Of a DNA stretch of 64,000 bases, positions 31,447-43,873 are shown one piece after another. Made by a program: the position numbers and the translations under genes. The first letter of the stretch is position 1, and each line of letters begins with the position of its first letter. This DNA comes from Takashimella koratensis (lineage: Eukaryota > Basidiomycota > Tremellomycetes > Trichosporonales > Tetragoniomycetaceae): the NCBI GenBank assembly GCA_003116875.1, contig BCKT01000010.1, positions 434,001 through 498,000 of the forward strand, given 5' to 3'. A model generated the notes under the pieces. The model did not search any database and was not told the origin of the DNA. It saw only the letters and a list, made by a program, of their open reading frames with translations.

Positions 31447-33133
31447 TGCACGTAGTTGAAGTGCCCTTAGGTTTCTCATGTAGTTCCATACGACTGAAAA
31501 GTTATACAAGCACTAGTTGATTCAGAGACTACCCATGCCTGCTGACCATGTAATAGAGCGAGATGTGACTTCCGAAAGTAGGTTGATGATGACGGGGGCA
31601 TGTGGGACTCCCGCCTCCAACTCGACGAAGGAGCGCCACGCCACAGATGATCATCTCGGGATGCAGTTCCTTTGGGTTGTGCCACACAGCGATTCCTAGA
31701 ACTGACCTTAGTCACCCGTGACCGGCGATTGCGAGATCCCGCTTGAGATTACCCTGAGCTACGGCCGTCTTTCACGCAACGCACCATACCATGCAGCATC
31801 CATCCGGTCCCCCGTGTCCCTGTTCACCGCAGCATGCGCAGATCATGCACGCGACCCCATGCATCGAACCATTCCCTCTTCCGCCCTCTCTTCGTCCTCT
31901 CCAGACAACAGGCTGAGTCAGACTCACTCTCACCCGCTACGCACTACGCGGTTTGGTCGGTCAGTCGGTCGGTTATTGTCGGCCGCGCATTGGACGGAAA
32001 GGAAGAATCAGAAAGGAAAGACGTAAGTCAGACGTCGTTCAACTCCTCCCCGCCCACCTCCCCGCACCCACACCCACACCCACGGTCGACGTATGTTCCG
32101 TCATACAGCACATAAATATATACAGTACCCTCTCCCTCTTTGCCACGCTATCACGCTACCACGCCAAGCCTTTCACTGATCTCTCTCCTCAATCATAGCA
32201 TATACAGCACAGACCTGGGCTGATCGGTCGCAGGGATGAGGACAATCTTGATTCTCTTCGTCGTGTTTGGGAAAATCTGTGAGCATGGTTCTGACCAGAG
32301 AGACTTTGACCTTGGCAGAGGAGTTGGTAGCTGACCAACGGGCTCTCCACTATGCTATGCGATCCAGTTTGCCATTGTCATTGGCGTCGAGACGAGAAGG
32401 AGGGAGAACAATCCGTCGATAGCGGAGGAGCCATGGCGTGACCCCCTCTTCCCTTTGGTGTAGGACGCGGACGGAGGTGAGTGTTGTTGTTGTCTTTCGT
32501 CATGTCGGAGAGTAGGTCATGGGCTTGGCATATCGACAACTATTTGCATTACTAACCGTCAGCCCAGAATCCTAAACTGTCGATAATCTCACGTTCACCT
32601 CGGTCCGTGTCGCGTCTTCTGCGTCTCCTTCACCCCTCTTCTTCACGTCAGTCAAGACCGGCATGTGAATGGCAGGGATCAACAACGACGACCACATGGC
32701 GCCCACCCCAATGTCTATACGGCAACACGGAGTTCGACGAGGACAATTCCCTCAGCCGGTAACGAGGATCCGTAAGTCTGACTCAGCTAGACCTATCTTA
32801 CAGGCAGTCCCTTTATTTCGAACCACCTTTAGACATGTCGCTGCTGCGCGTCCTTTCGGAAACGAAAGAGCACCGCTACCGAGGTCGTCAAGACCACTAT
32901 GTCGCACAAATTCATCAGGCGCAATAGACTCTCGACTCCTACGGTTATTCCATTTATCGCGAACAAGCCAGCAAGCGAATGCAGGGCCGAAGGCAAGGCA
33001 CGTCATTACATTCACATATAATAGCATTAAGAGATGAGCAAGTTCAGGGGAGAAGTCGACCGAGGAGGACAGAGCAGTGGGTTTCTTTCACTTTGGGTAG
33101 CTAGAGGCATTCATTTTTGCGTTGAAAGATCTT
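31447..33133. other. Intergenic, 1.7 kb
   Basis: No gene supported. Includes a (CACCCA)n-like stretch near 32065-32090. A short signal-like start at 32236 does not continue in frame after any clear splice. The last 100 bases are the 3' flank of the P450 gene. Confidence 0.4.
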
Positions 33134-35480
33134 TTACGATGACGACGAAAGCGGTTTGACTAAAAGAGGCATTTGCATCCCCTTGTCCTTTTCGTCCTTG
33201 AGCCTTGGGCGCATCACAATACTATCTCGGGTCAGCTCTCTCCTCTCACCCATCTCTTTAAAGCTACAGGTGAAGTGGAGCGCAGACTTACGATGACTTG
33301 CGTTCAATCTCGGGGTTGCTAGGGAGTTTCTCAAACTCAAAGTTGCGCATGAGGACGAATAAAATTGCTCGAATCTCAGCGAGCGCAAACCGGTACCCAC
33401 TGGTCATTATCAGCAAGCGATCCTCACCTCTAGGTACTAATTTACGATGAGGTTGCAAGGTGGAAAGTAAACTCACATGCAGTTACGAGTTCCGCCGAGG
33501 AAAGTGAGAATGTTACCCCAAACACCTGGAACTTGCATGACGCCGTCGGGAAGCTTCTGCCATCGCTCGGGCTTGAACTCGGCCGCGTCGGGACCCCAGA
33601 TATCAGGCAACGTGTTGACGCAGAGGATCGCTGTAACCATGACACATTCCCAATCCGCATCAGCGTTGCACCGACACCAATTCTTGTTCCTCTCTGCTCG
33701 TGACCTCGACTTACGGATAAAGATTGTCTGACCCTTCTTCACCGTCACGTTATCCACCATCTTCCCGTCCCTCCCTTTCACAGGGTACCCAAGAGGAATC
33801 ACCATATCCTTAACGGTGGTCCTGATTGTGCTGGGTGCCGGGGCGTAGAGACGGAGAACCTCGTGGATGACTTGGTCCATGTACGTCAAAGATGCGAGTG
33901 TCTCGGGCGTCGGACGCTCGTCGGGAACAGCGACGGCTTCTTCGCGAAGCTTGGTCTGGGCAGAAGGGTTGAGAGAGAGGCAGTAGAGGATCCAGGTGAG
34001 GGCTGTGGAAGAGGTCTCGTTCCCCGCGAGCATCTGGGAGTGTTAGCGAGAGCTGTGTCTGAGAAGAATAATGGGTGGGGGAAACAGGGAGAGAAGACTT
34101 ACAAAGGTGGTAATCTGAGCAAGCACTTCGTAGTCGGAGAGCTGTTGCTCCGGCTTGAGGTCACCGGCCATGTTCGCCTTGACTGCGGGCTATCAGCGAT
34201 TGTTACCAGAGAATCAGGGCCAGACGTACTCAGGTGGGAGAGGAGGTCTTTGCCAATGTCTGTGCCCTTTTCAAGTTCACCAGCGTACAAAGCCTTGACG
34301 GCTCGTTTCTTGTCGTCGACGAGTTGCTACCGTCTGTCAGCGGGAGACTTCCGCCTGGACCTCTTGAACGGGATATTAGCTCACCTGGCCAATACGACGA
34401 GTGATCGCGGTGCTCTTGCGAGTAACCCTGACTTGCTTGGACGGCTACGACGTATCAGTACTCCACTGTTTACCATTTTGCCTACTCACAATATACTTCA
34501 TGAGCGGGACAAAGACTTGCATGACAGCGAGGAGGGAAACCTCTGCCCCGACCGAGAAGAGGGCGCGGTACGCCTCTGCCAACTCGTTTGTAGTCGACGA
34601 GAGGGAAGCGAAATCGTAATTGAACCCAGCGAGACCAATGACGTCCAACGTCGCTTGACCGAGGTACCTCATCACATCCACTTTCCTCGCCCCCGGTACC
34701 TTATCCTCTTCCTTTGCCGGGCTCGGGGAAGCCTCGATCGATTCGTCCTCAATGATGGTCAAGAGCTTATCACGTAACTCGTATGCCTTGTCGTAGAAGA
34801 TTGGCTGCATATCGCGCACTGCGGCTGGTGAGAAAGACGGGTTGAGGAGTCGGCGTTGACGTCGGTGAGTAGCACCTTCAGCGACGAGAACACCCTCGCC
34901 GAGCATCTCGGCCATCTGTTTACGCGCCCGCTCAGGTTTAGGGAAGGCTTCTGGGTGGTTTAAGATGAATCCGAGAGCCACCGGGTCCGCGGTGACGAGA
35001 CGAGGAGTTCCGAGGAAGATCTTGTATCGAAGAGTAGGACCATAGGACTTGAACCATTCCAGGTGTTTCTCACCAGGACCGGACTTGACCACGCCTATGA
35101 GAAGTGGGGTTAGAAGGAGTGCCAGGCATTGAAAAGTGATAGTTGAGATAGACTCACCGGTCAAGTTGCCCCAGAACCAGTGGTCAGATTTGGGTCCTGG
35201 TATATCGTCAGCCCGACCATCAACAATCAGCGATCCTTCCTTTCGGCAGGAATTGGATGAAATGATGGGACCATGTTCGCCGCTGGATCCACAGCTCGAC
35301 ACCCGGGTTGAACTACTCACCAGGAAGGTTCTTGAACGAACATGTCGCTTCGCGGTAAGGGTAGCAGTAGACGTAGATCGCGACGAGACCAGCGAATACA
35401 GCCCCGAGGATATTGGTGGTGGTGAAGTGTTGCCAGACGGGCTCGGGAATGAGCGAGGATAGCGATGGGAGAGACGACAT
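33134..35480 (-). CDS. Cytochrome P450 monooxygenase
   Basis: Heme-thiolate enzyme using O2 and a P450 reductase. Ten exons (35321-35480, 35158-35196, 34490-35094, 34385-34444, 34230-34326, 34103-34182, 33715-34033, 33477-33630, 33292-33399, 33134-33221) give 569 residues. The N-terminal anchor is NILGAVFAGLVAIYVYCYP, so it is bound to the ER membrane. The C-helix is near THRRQRRLLNPSFS; the I-helix motif is MLAGNETSS; ExxR is EVLR; PERW is FKPERW; the heme loop FLGGTRNC|IGYRFA is split by an intron and contains the axial Cys. The substrate is not predictable. An in-frame ATG at 35525 would add 15 residues. The CYP family was not assigned. Confidence 0.93.
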
Positions 35481-36271
35481 GGCGCGGGAGGTGTAAGGTT
35501 GGAGGTAAGTTGAAAAGAGAGACAACTTGTGGTTTGGTTTGGGTTGGGGAGAGGGTGAATAGTTGGCCTGATCGTGGATCGGACAGATCGAGGTTGTCGA
35601 GAAGTGGACAACTCCAAGGTATTTATTTGGATCAGTTCAAACCACCAGGAAACACGAGTTCCACGTCGATGGATGATGGAGTGAAGGGAAGGGAGGATGT
35701 ATTTCACGCATGCATATGATAATCTGTTCCCAGCTTCGCAGCCGAGGTGAGACGCACACACGTCTGGATGATGCCCGGCGACGTGCCTTGGGTCTTGGGA
35801 CGGGCGAGGGGTTGAATGGACCGGCGACCGAGACTGCAACCGGAGACTGGGTGAGTTACCCGGCCATGGGCCACGGTCGTCCGAACCATTCACAGCCTGC
35901 TCTTTATACCATCTCGGAGCCCTGACGGAGACGGGCATGAATAGGAACTGTACTGTAGACCCAGGCTTGCCTCTTGCTTCTTCCTCCTTGATTCCCGCAG
36001 CTCACGACCCAGGCTCGGTTCCCATCTCCTGGATCCTCGGAAACGCCGACGTTTCTGGTTCAGCGCGCAGATGCCACCCGAGGATTCCGGCCTCGTGGAC
36101 TAAGCTAGATCTTGGATGATGAGATGACGAGGGGTTGATTAGCTCACCGACGACCCAATTGCTTCCGTCGCCCATCGTCTGCTTAATGACGGTGTTGAAA
36201 TTTCAGTCCTCACCATCAACCACAACATCCACTCCACACTCCCCCTCTCACTACACAACCTCCCCCAAACC
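35481..36271. other. Divergent upstream region of the P450 and PRCC genes
   Basis: No gene recognised. The PRCC-proximal 100 bp is C/A-rich leader. Open frames of 60-70 codons here are unsupported. Confidence 0.4.
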
Positions 36272-37705
36272 ATGTTGCTCGCCAACTACGCATCCGACGA
36301 CTCGGACGCAGAGTCTGACTCGGGACCCTCTGGCCCTTTCCTTACCGCCTCCGCATCCGCGTCCAAACCCATCAACGGCGCGTCCAAGCAAGCGGCGAAA
36401 GGTCCTTCCGCGGGGCTGTTGGATGCAAGTACCGCAGCCAGGTCGTTGACTGGGGTCGCGAGTGGAAGCAAGGTGAAGCGGAAAGGACCGGTTAAGATCA
36501 CTCTGGACCTTCCGACGCTTGCGGATGAGGAAGGGAAGGGTAAAGGAAAGGGCAAGGCAGAGAAGACAGAGGGTGGGGACGATGATGAGGACGAGGAAGA
36601 TGAAGGCGATCGAGCCGCGAAGAAACCAAAATTGCAGGGAGCAGGAGGGTGAGTATATGTATACAAGTAGAGGGCAAATCAAGTCGCTGACGAGGTGATA
36701 GATCTGCACTGCTGGGTATGCTCCCACCGCCAAAGAGGAAGATCGTGTCCAAGGGCCCGGCGTCGAAACCGATTGCCAAGATTGTACCTGTATCCAAGCC
36801 GGTTCCAGTGGTGGAGGAGGATGAGGATGAGGATGTCGGCGTCGGGGCTGGGATCAAGGGATCAAAGGCGCCAGAGGCGGAGCTCGATTTGTTTGGTCTG
36901 TGTAAGTGTCTGGTCGATTCGTTGTCGATTCTGTTCCCCGTAAACACTAGCGCTCTCAATCTCGAACTCATGCTGACCCGACTTAGCAGCCGCTCCAGCC
37001 CGGTCCAAGCCCATCGAACCCACGTCCCTTCCCAAACCAATCAACATCACCTCTGCTCCTACTGTCTCCGACTTTATCCCTCCGGATCCTACCCCCAACG
37101 ACCCTTACCCGGGTTACTACCAGCTCCCTTCTGGTTCTTGGGCCGCCTACGAACCCGAGTACTACGCTTCCTTCTTCGCGACCCCTGAGGCTGACCCCGA
37201 TGCGAATAAAGGAGACGATGGAAGGATTGGGAAACATTGGGATCAGTTGGACGAGTTGGCAAGGAATGGGATCATGGATGTGGATGTTTCGAGAGATTTG
37301 GATGAAGCGAGAAGAGCACAGGAAGTTAAGAGTAAAGTTATCAAACCGACACGACCAGGGGACGAGTTTCAGTACCAGGTTAGTGAAGGTGAAGGTTATG
37401 GCTTGATGGCGGGGAAAGTGAAGGGGAGGACACCGGTGTGGCAGGGACAAAAGGAGAGCTCAAATTGTCGGAGTAGTTGGAGCCAAGCTGACAAGACTAG
37501 ACGATTGGACAGGTCAAGGGCCTCGCATCAGAGAGACACCAGCTCTCGTCCTTGCTCAACACGGCCTTCTCGCAAAGGGACGAGTTGGAGGCTCGGATTC
37601 AGCAGAACAAGAAGAACATGCGTCTGGGTTCGGCAAAGTACGGTACGTTAGCTTTAAGAGGCATTGTATCCAAAGTGAAGCTGATATCTCGTTTCAGGTT
37701 TCTAA
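36272..37705 (+). CDS. PRCC-like nuclear protein
   Basis: Homologue of the proline-rich PRCC protein, linked in animals to pre-mRNA splicing and the mitotic checkpoint protein MAD2B. Five exons (36272-36648, 36702-36901, 36987-37378, 37513-37642, 37698-37705) give 368 residues. The N-terminus MLLANYASDDSDAESD is typical of the family. An acidic/Lys-rich nuclear region follows (GGDDDEDEEDEGDRAAKKPK), then SALLGMLPPPKR, a Tyr/Pro-rich segment (NDPYPGYYQLPSGSW) and the conserved C-terminal helix (ERHQLSSLLNTAFSQRD ... SAKYGF). The last exon has only eight coding bases including the stop. Confidence 0.88.
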
Positions 37706-37968
37706 AATGGGCAGCGTCACAGCAGTCGCACTCCTCTTCCCCTACTTGCCTTTCTCGGTCTCTTCCTTGTGCAGATGTACTAAGCTATAAGCAAGACGTG
37801 TTGCTTTTGTTCTTCATCATAGACGTCACAACGCTTCTGTTCATTTCTCAATCTTTGACAACATGCTATAGGTAGCAATACGTAAAAAAGGAACCCAGGT
37901 TACTCAAAGAAATACACTGTAAAAAACAACCATGTGATGAGTCAAACATCAACCCATCCTCCGCTTTG

Positions 37969-39589
37969 TCAAACCGACTGCTTCCCCTCTACCCTGTCCA
38001 ACTCACGCATCGCTCTCGACCTAATAACTGACCAAATCTTCTTCCTTGCCCTTGCCACATCTGCCGTCCTATCCCTTGCCTCCTCCAACCTCTCTCTGTA
38101 CTCATTACAATCCGCCAAAAGTTCCGAGATCCTCTCGAGCGCATCATCTACCGCACGCTGTTGACTCGGAAGGTCGATATTGTATTTGATATGTTTAGGT
38201 GCTGGAGCTGGTTGAGACGGGTGCGAAGAGGGCGCGGAAGGAGGGATGGCGTTGAATGTGATTCCGTCTGGACAGGTGAAGAGGCGGTGCATGGGAGTGA
38301 GAGTAGGAGGAGGCGAAAGTGCAGAAGATGGGAGGGAAGGAGCCGCAGTGCCAGAGGGGGTGGCGGTGAATGTGATCGCTGGGGCAGGCTGGCTTTGAAG
38401 GTGCTCCTGCGTCACCCGCCAGAGGTTGTCGGTGTCAGAAACGTGGGGGAGGGGAGGAATCAGGTCGGTTGCTGCCCCATTCACAGGTGCTGCCTCGGTT
38501 GTCGGCGCCTCGACCTCGGCGTGACCGTTCGTCTCTGGTCCATCTCCGTTCACCTCTTTCACCTCCCTGTTCTCCGGAACATCCTGTTCCCGTATCCGCA
38601 AGATATCCCTCAACCTTCCGAGTGCCTGAAACAACCCTCGTTCACCTTCCAACAGCTCCCCCGCGGTCCTCTGCAGCCCTCGCTCCATCTTGTCGTCGCC
38701 TAGGGAATGCCGCATCGCAGAGGAGGTCACTATATCCAAGTAACTCTGGGGGATCGTGAGCATTGGCGCGAGCTCCAATGTCGACATGGGTGGTGATGGG
38801 CTGTTGGCGAGGTGAGGAAGAAGAAACTCTTTGTCTTCAAGTTTCCGCCGTTTCCGCGATTCATGGCGCTCGTTCGCCTCGACTACGTTGGAAGGTACAT
38901 CGACGCCGACCTCAGCCGCCGCGTCAGGGAGTAGCTGCTCAACGACAAGGGAGAGGCGCTTTCGTGATCGGTCGCGCCGGTGCTTCTCCTCGTATCCTGG
39001 GGCCCAGGGGTACAGCTTCCCAGCTCGCATCCATCGCGCCTCTTGCTCGAGCTTTCGACCAGAGTTGGTGCCGATCGGCCCGCTGTTGCTCGGGCCCGCT
39101 TCATCCGACGAAGAGTCGTCGACTGGGGCGACATCGTAGTAGTTGTACAAGTCGTACATGGGGAGGTGTCTGCAACGTGTTAACCCAGCAGCTGCTAAAT
39201 TAGAGACGACTCACTCGATCGTAGAGATCTTGACTGGAGGCTTGCTGTGACGGAGCATGGCGTTATTGCCCGTAGGTGCGCTCGGCGCAGACGGGTACCG
39301 AACAGGCAGGTGCCCTTTCACTGTCGCGTAATTGTCAGTACCGAGAAGAGCAACTAAGAGACACGAAAAAGAAGGAGAGCAAAAGTATCATAGGGTTGAA
39401 GTTAAGGTTTGTCTTCAATGCCTTGGCTTTCAGACTAATGGCTGGTTTTGGTATAATCCTGTGTCCTCGGGATGGGAGGAGAAAGGCGGGAGAACTTACT
39501 CGTGGTCGAAGGCGAGGGGATAGGAGTAGAGAAGAACGGTACAAGCTTCAAGGTTGTCAGTATTGAGCCTGGTTGCGATGATGGTGTGA
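37969..39589 (-). CDS. Rxt2-like protein (Rpd3L histone deacetylase complex), 5' end unresolved
   Basis: Three exons are supported: 37969-39166, 39215-39320 and 39500-39589. The joined frame reads KGHLPVRYPSAPSAPTG, NNAMLRHSKPPVKIST, IEHLPMYDLYNYYD, then GRKLEQEARWMRAGKLYP, which resembles the Rxt2 N-terminal motif (NRGxKLxxxAxxVRxGxL). Rxt2 is a subunit of the Rpd3L deacetylase. The large exon continues through a Pro/Ser-rich region to a C-terminal coiled coil (ISELLADCNEYRERLEEA, ARARKKIWSVIRSRAM). The 5' end is uncertain: open stretches at about 40000-40090 (DYLEESLLEISPISSEKGE) and 39750-39850 look coding but I could not join them in frame. It converges with PRCC, with 263 bp between the stops. 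Confidence 0.6.
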
Positions 39590-40709
39590 CTGGAAGATAG
39601 GGTCATACGTATATACTGTAGTCAGTGTCTCCGAAGAGACTCCTACATATGCTTGTCAAAAATTTATGTATATAATCATAAGGAGGAGAGGGGTGTAGAG
39701 AAGGGGCGAGAGCGAAAGACTTACCTAGTGGATGGTCTTGGTCGGCTGCTTGGCGTTGAGATGGAAGCCTGAGGTGCGGCGATGGTCAGCTTGGCTGCAA
39801 AACAAGGTTTGTTCGACAGCGGAGCGAAGAGTGTAGAGCATCATACTGGAAAGAGAAAGTTGTCAGCCAAGGTTTGGAATGGATGCAAACTGCTCAGTAT
39901 CACTCACAATTTGGGCTGTCATCGTGATTCATGATTGGCAAAGAAGGGCACGAGAAAAGAAGGCAAGTCGTCAGCTATCTGCTTGTCGAACAACCACTCT
40001 AGCTACAACTCACTATAGATGATTGAGTCGTCTTCACCCTTCTCCGAAGAGATAGGGCTGATCTCGAGTAGCGATTCTTCTAGATAATCATTTGCTCAGG
40101 GAGTGAGTTGAGGGGTGAGGGGTGAGGTGTAGGGGGGAGCTGAGGAGCAGGGGCAGGGGTAGGTGGGTAGGGGCGAGGGGTGAGAGGGAGACATGGCGAG
40201 CACGACGCGAGCAATAAACGGTGAGCTGATACTTGCCTTGAGCAGGGGAGAGGGATCAGAGGTATCGACGCGGGTTGAGCAAGATGCCTAGGGCCACGCC
40301 GAGGGCGAGCAAAGGATCTGGGGAAGAGAGTGTAGCTGGATGTCGAGGATGAAGAGTGCGATGGGGATGAGCGATGGACAATGAATGGGCAAGAGACAAG
40401 AGACGAAACGGGGACGAGGAGGAGGGAGTGGACGATGACGGTCGGATGCTCGGCGATATAAGACAACGTTGACGAGAGCATGTGGCACTACCTATCAACA
40501 CTTACATAAGCATCTATCTGCTCGCCTTGGTCCAGAATACAGTTCTCTCACGTGACCTATGTCTCCCCGCTGTCCCCGCATTTTACTATCCGCTGCCCCC
40601 CGGTTGTACACAATAAATCTCCTCGATTGTCGGTTGCTTCTGGTCTCTCCCACGACATCCACCTACCAACCACATCGGTATCGATAACCCTATCGACTAC
40701 CTAAGCGGC
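39590..40709. other. Possible 5' exons of the Rxt2-like gene and divergent promoter region
   Basis: On the - strand, segments at about 40000-40090 (EESLLEISPISSEKGEDDS) and around 39800 have coding character with GTGAGT donors and CTGAC acceptors. 40090-40500 is low-complexity C/T (- strand). The next 200 bp lead to the F-box gene start. Confidence 0.4.
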
Positions 40710-43571
40710 ATGTCGCACCCGCCAGAGCTGGAGCGCGCTGTCTCTCAGCTCCCAGATAACGCAAGGCGAGGTGTGTTGCTCAACCCTGCTCTGTGATCTC
40801 TGGTTGTTACATCTCTGCTAACCATGGGATCATCACCTTTGCCACTCAGAACTGGCTTTGGCGTTGCTCTGGTCGCTGCCTCGACGAGGTAAGTAGTCGC
40901 TATACACGCTCACTTTAGCTTGAAAGTCTTGTCCAGGGATCCTTCAGCTAATCTGACCCCAGATGTCGTGGCGATCCACGAACGACTCGCTCTAATGATG
41001 CAGAAAGATATCATCGGAGTGAGCTTGACTTACCCTTCATCTGAGCCCCACGTTGCCTTGCTGGTGATTGCTAACACCGCCCTTGGGGTATCCTTTGCCC
41101 CGTCATAGCTGTTACCTCCCGAACTCAGTATCCATATCCTCACCCTTTTGGACGTCAACGACTTGCTCAATCTTCGACTGGTATGCAAGCTGTGGTCCAA
41201 CCTCATCGATGAGCAAGGTGAGTCCATGGCCAGCGCTAATTGGTATCCTTTACTCGTGGTACTCGGTCCATCAACCCTCTAATCCCATCTCACCCCGTGA
41301 CCGAATCACCATCCCCCATCTTTTGCAAACCCTCTCCTTTGTTTCCACGTGCATGTGCTAATACCAGCAGCCATCTGGATCAACCTATGTAACGCCTCGA
41401 CACCACCTATCCGACCCTCGCAGACCTCATGGAACGACCTAACCGTGCAACGCCAACTCATCCAAAACCCGTCTATCCTCTCCCCCGGGCTTGAGATTGA
41501 AGACGAGTCTTTCGAGTCTGGCTTTGAAGACTTTTACACCTCTGACGCGGCGGGACAGGGACCGAGCCTCGGGCTGGGATTCACCACGGGCCTCGAGTCG
41601 CGTCGGTCCCGGTCGGGTGTTGGGCTCGGGATCAGCGGCGATACCTCGGGTACAAACGGAATGGTCAACCACATTCGATCAGTATGGGAACGGCCAATAC
41701 CCGGTCTACCAATGTACATGCGCGGAGGGAACGACCGGGACTCGCCAAGGAGACAATCCACACCGCCACGGGAAAGCGATATGATCCTCGACCCACCAAT
41801 CATCTCACATTTGCCGTACCCTAGTCCCGTCCCGAAAGTCAACTACAAGCATCTTTACCTCGTCCACCGCATTCTTGAGAAGCGGATCATGTCGCTTCCG
41901 CCTTTACCTCCCCGCTCGATTCGGTCAAAAGGCTACGGGAAGCGCCAAGTTCCTCGTGCGCTCACACTCACGTCGTACTCTTCCGTCCGTGCCGGCGGGC
42001 TCCCGGGGCATATCGAAGCGGTCTATTCCCTTTCCCTTTTCCACCACCCGATGAAAGTCACCACGGCGTCCCCCGGTAGTGCAATGGATGACGATGCAGG
42101 AAGCTTATGGTTTGATCCTTTTGCCCATATGGACTTGACTGGTCCGACGCCCACCTCGTCGAGCTGGCCAGGAAGTTCGCCGTCCATGACTCCAGATACA
42201 CGGTCACACCAACTCGTATTCACCGGTCGGGATTGGTTGTTATCGGGATCGCGAGACCGCTCGTTACGGCTATGGCAGCTGACCTGTCCCGAGCCCCGAG
42301 TGGTCAAGGTATTCTCAGGCGGTCACTCCGGTTCCGTCCTCTGTCACTACGTGATCAAAGCTCCGGCCAAGGTAGTTGATCAGGACGTGAAGATGTCACC
42401 AAGCTCGTCGCCAAGGACACCGAAGCGCGGGAGTCAGAGCTTGACACCGGGTGAGAGGGTCGTGGCTGTCAGTGGAGGGAGTGATGGAAAGATTTGCATT
42501 TGGGATGTGGAGAATGGAGATGGAACTCCAGAGCATGAGATTGCGGCGCACCATGATGCGGTGTTGTTTATTCGCGGAGACGAGGAGAGGATTGTCAGCT
42601 GCTCAAAAGGTGAGTCAGAAGGTGGGGTTCAGCTAACGAGGAATAGATCGCACGATTCGAGTGTTCAGTATGAAAACGTTCGAGCCGTTGTTGGTGATTG
42701 GGTCAGGGTCGGGTCACAGTCATCGCGGCGCGGCGAACGCTCTGGGTATCACCAAGCAACATATGTGAGTGGTGCTGATACGATGTTGGCATCTGTAGCA
42801 CGCTGTTGACTTGTATCCAGCGTGTCGGCTTCCGGAGACCGCTCTGTCCGCGTATGGGATATCAACACTGGCGCCCTGCTCGCGACCGTTGACGCACATG
42901 TCCGGGGTATTTCAAACGTCGATTTTGAACCCCTTGCCTCTGCCTTTTCCGGCTGGGAACCTCGTATCCCCGGTTCCGTCCTTAAGGGCACTATTGTCAC
43001 CGGCTCATCTGACGCATCTATCAAGATCTTCCACCTTGTTGAGATGCCGGAACCCCGTGACGTCGGCCTAACGTTCCACGATATGATCGATCTCGAGAGT
43101 GACGGAGCGTCCGAAGACCCAGATGGAGACGGGACGGTAGGAAGGTCGAGATTGGTTATTGAACCAGGACACGAACATTGGGCAAATTGTACTTGTCCAT
43201 CACCGGTACCGAGACCAGCCGGAGTAAGGTGCCCTAGATGTCTGGATAGAGGACATACGGATTTGGTCAGGAGTTTGCATCTGGGGGAGAGGGTCGTTAT
43301 CTCAGGTAGTTACGATTCGACCGTCAAGGTAAGCAAAGGTTCAACGTGATTCTGATCTGTGAGAGTGGAGGCTGATCTTGGTTTGTAGGTATGGGACAGA
43401 CGAGACGGTCGACTCCTCGCCAACTTAGAAGGTATGCACAGCGGTCGGGTATTCGCGGTTACAGGTGATCGAATGCGAATCGTTTCGTCGGGACTCGATT
43501 CCAGGATCGTGTTATGGGATTATGCGACGGGTTTGGATACGGCTTTCGTCGAGCCTCAGTCGAGGGCGTGA
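40710..43571 (+). CDS. F-box/WD40-repeat protein (SCF substrate receptor)
   Basis: Probable substrate-recognition subunit of an SCF ubiquitin ligase. At least eight exons, the first at 40710-40770, 40850-40888, 40963-41018, 41109-41217 and 41368-42609, giving roughly 770 residues. The F-box is at about residues 53-90 (LLPPELSIHILTLLDVNDL, NLRLVCKLWSNLID). A Ser/Gly-rich insert follows, then seven or so WD repeats: LLSGSRDRSLRLWQL, VSGGSDGKICIWDVE, CSKDRTIRVFS, SASGDRSVRVWDINTG, TGSSDASIKIF, ISGSYDSTVKVWDR, SSGLDSRIVLWDYA. A Cys pair insert (CTCPSPV...CPRC) sits between the fifth and sixth repeats and could bind zinc. The domain order is that of Cdc4/Met30/FBXW7, but orthology is not settled. 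Confidence 0.87.
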
Positions 43572-43873
43572 TTACGATAGACGATAGGAGCTGAGACATG
43601 TTTCCGGAGTAGACGAAGGGCGTTACGATAGGAAGGGAGTGTACGATTTGGTTAACGATGTTGTGACATTCGGATATAGTGTATACCTCTTTTTGTTGTA
43701 GTGTATGACTTGAACTGTATGATTAATCACGACTTGTTTTTACCAACCTTTGCTTCATGATAGAGATGAACGTCAATGACACGATGCATATTGGATGAAA
43801 TGGACGAGATGACATTCGTGATGGCAGGGGCAGTGAAGAACTGGGGAGGGTAGAGAGTGATGAGGAGGGTGGG

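Noticed and set aside
32236..32463. Signal-peptide-like start (MRTILILFVVFGKI) with a GTGAGC donor
   Set aside because: Joining it to the plausible acceptor at 32367 gives the wrong frame and an early stop; no homology to the calpain-like exons could be shown.
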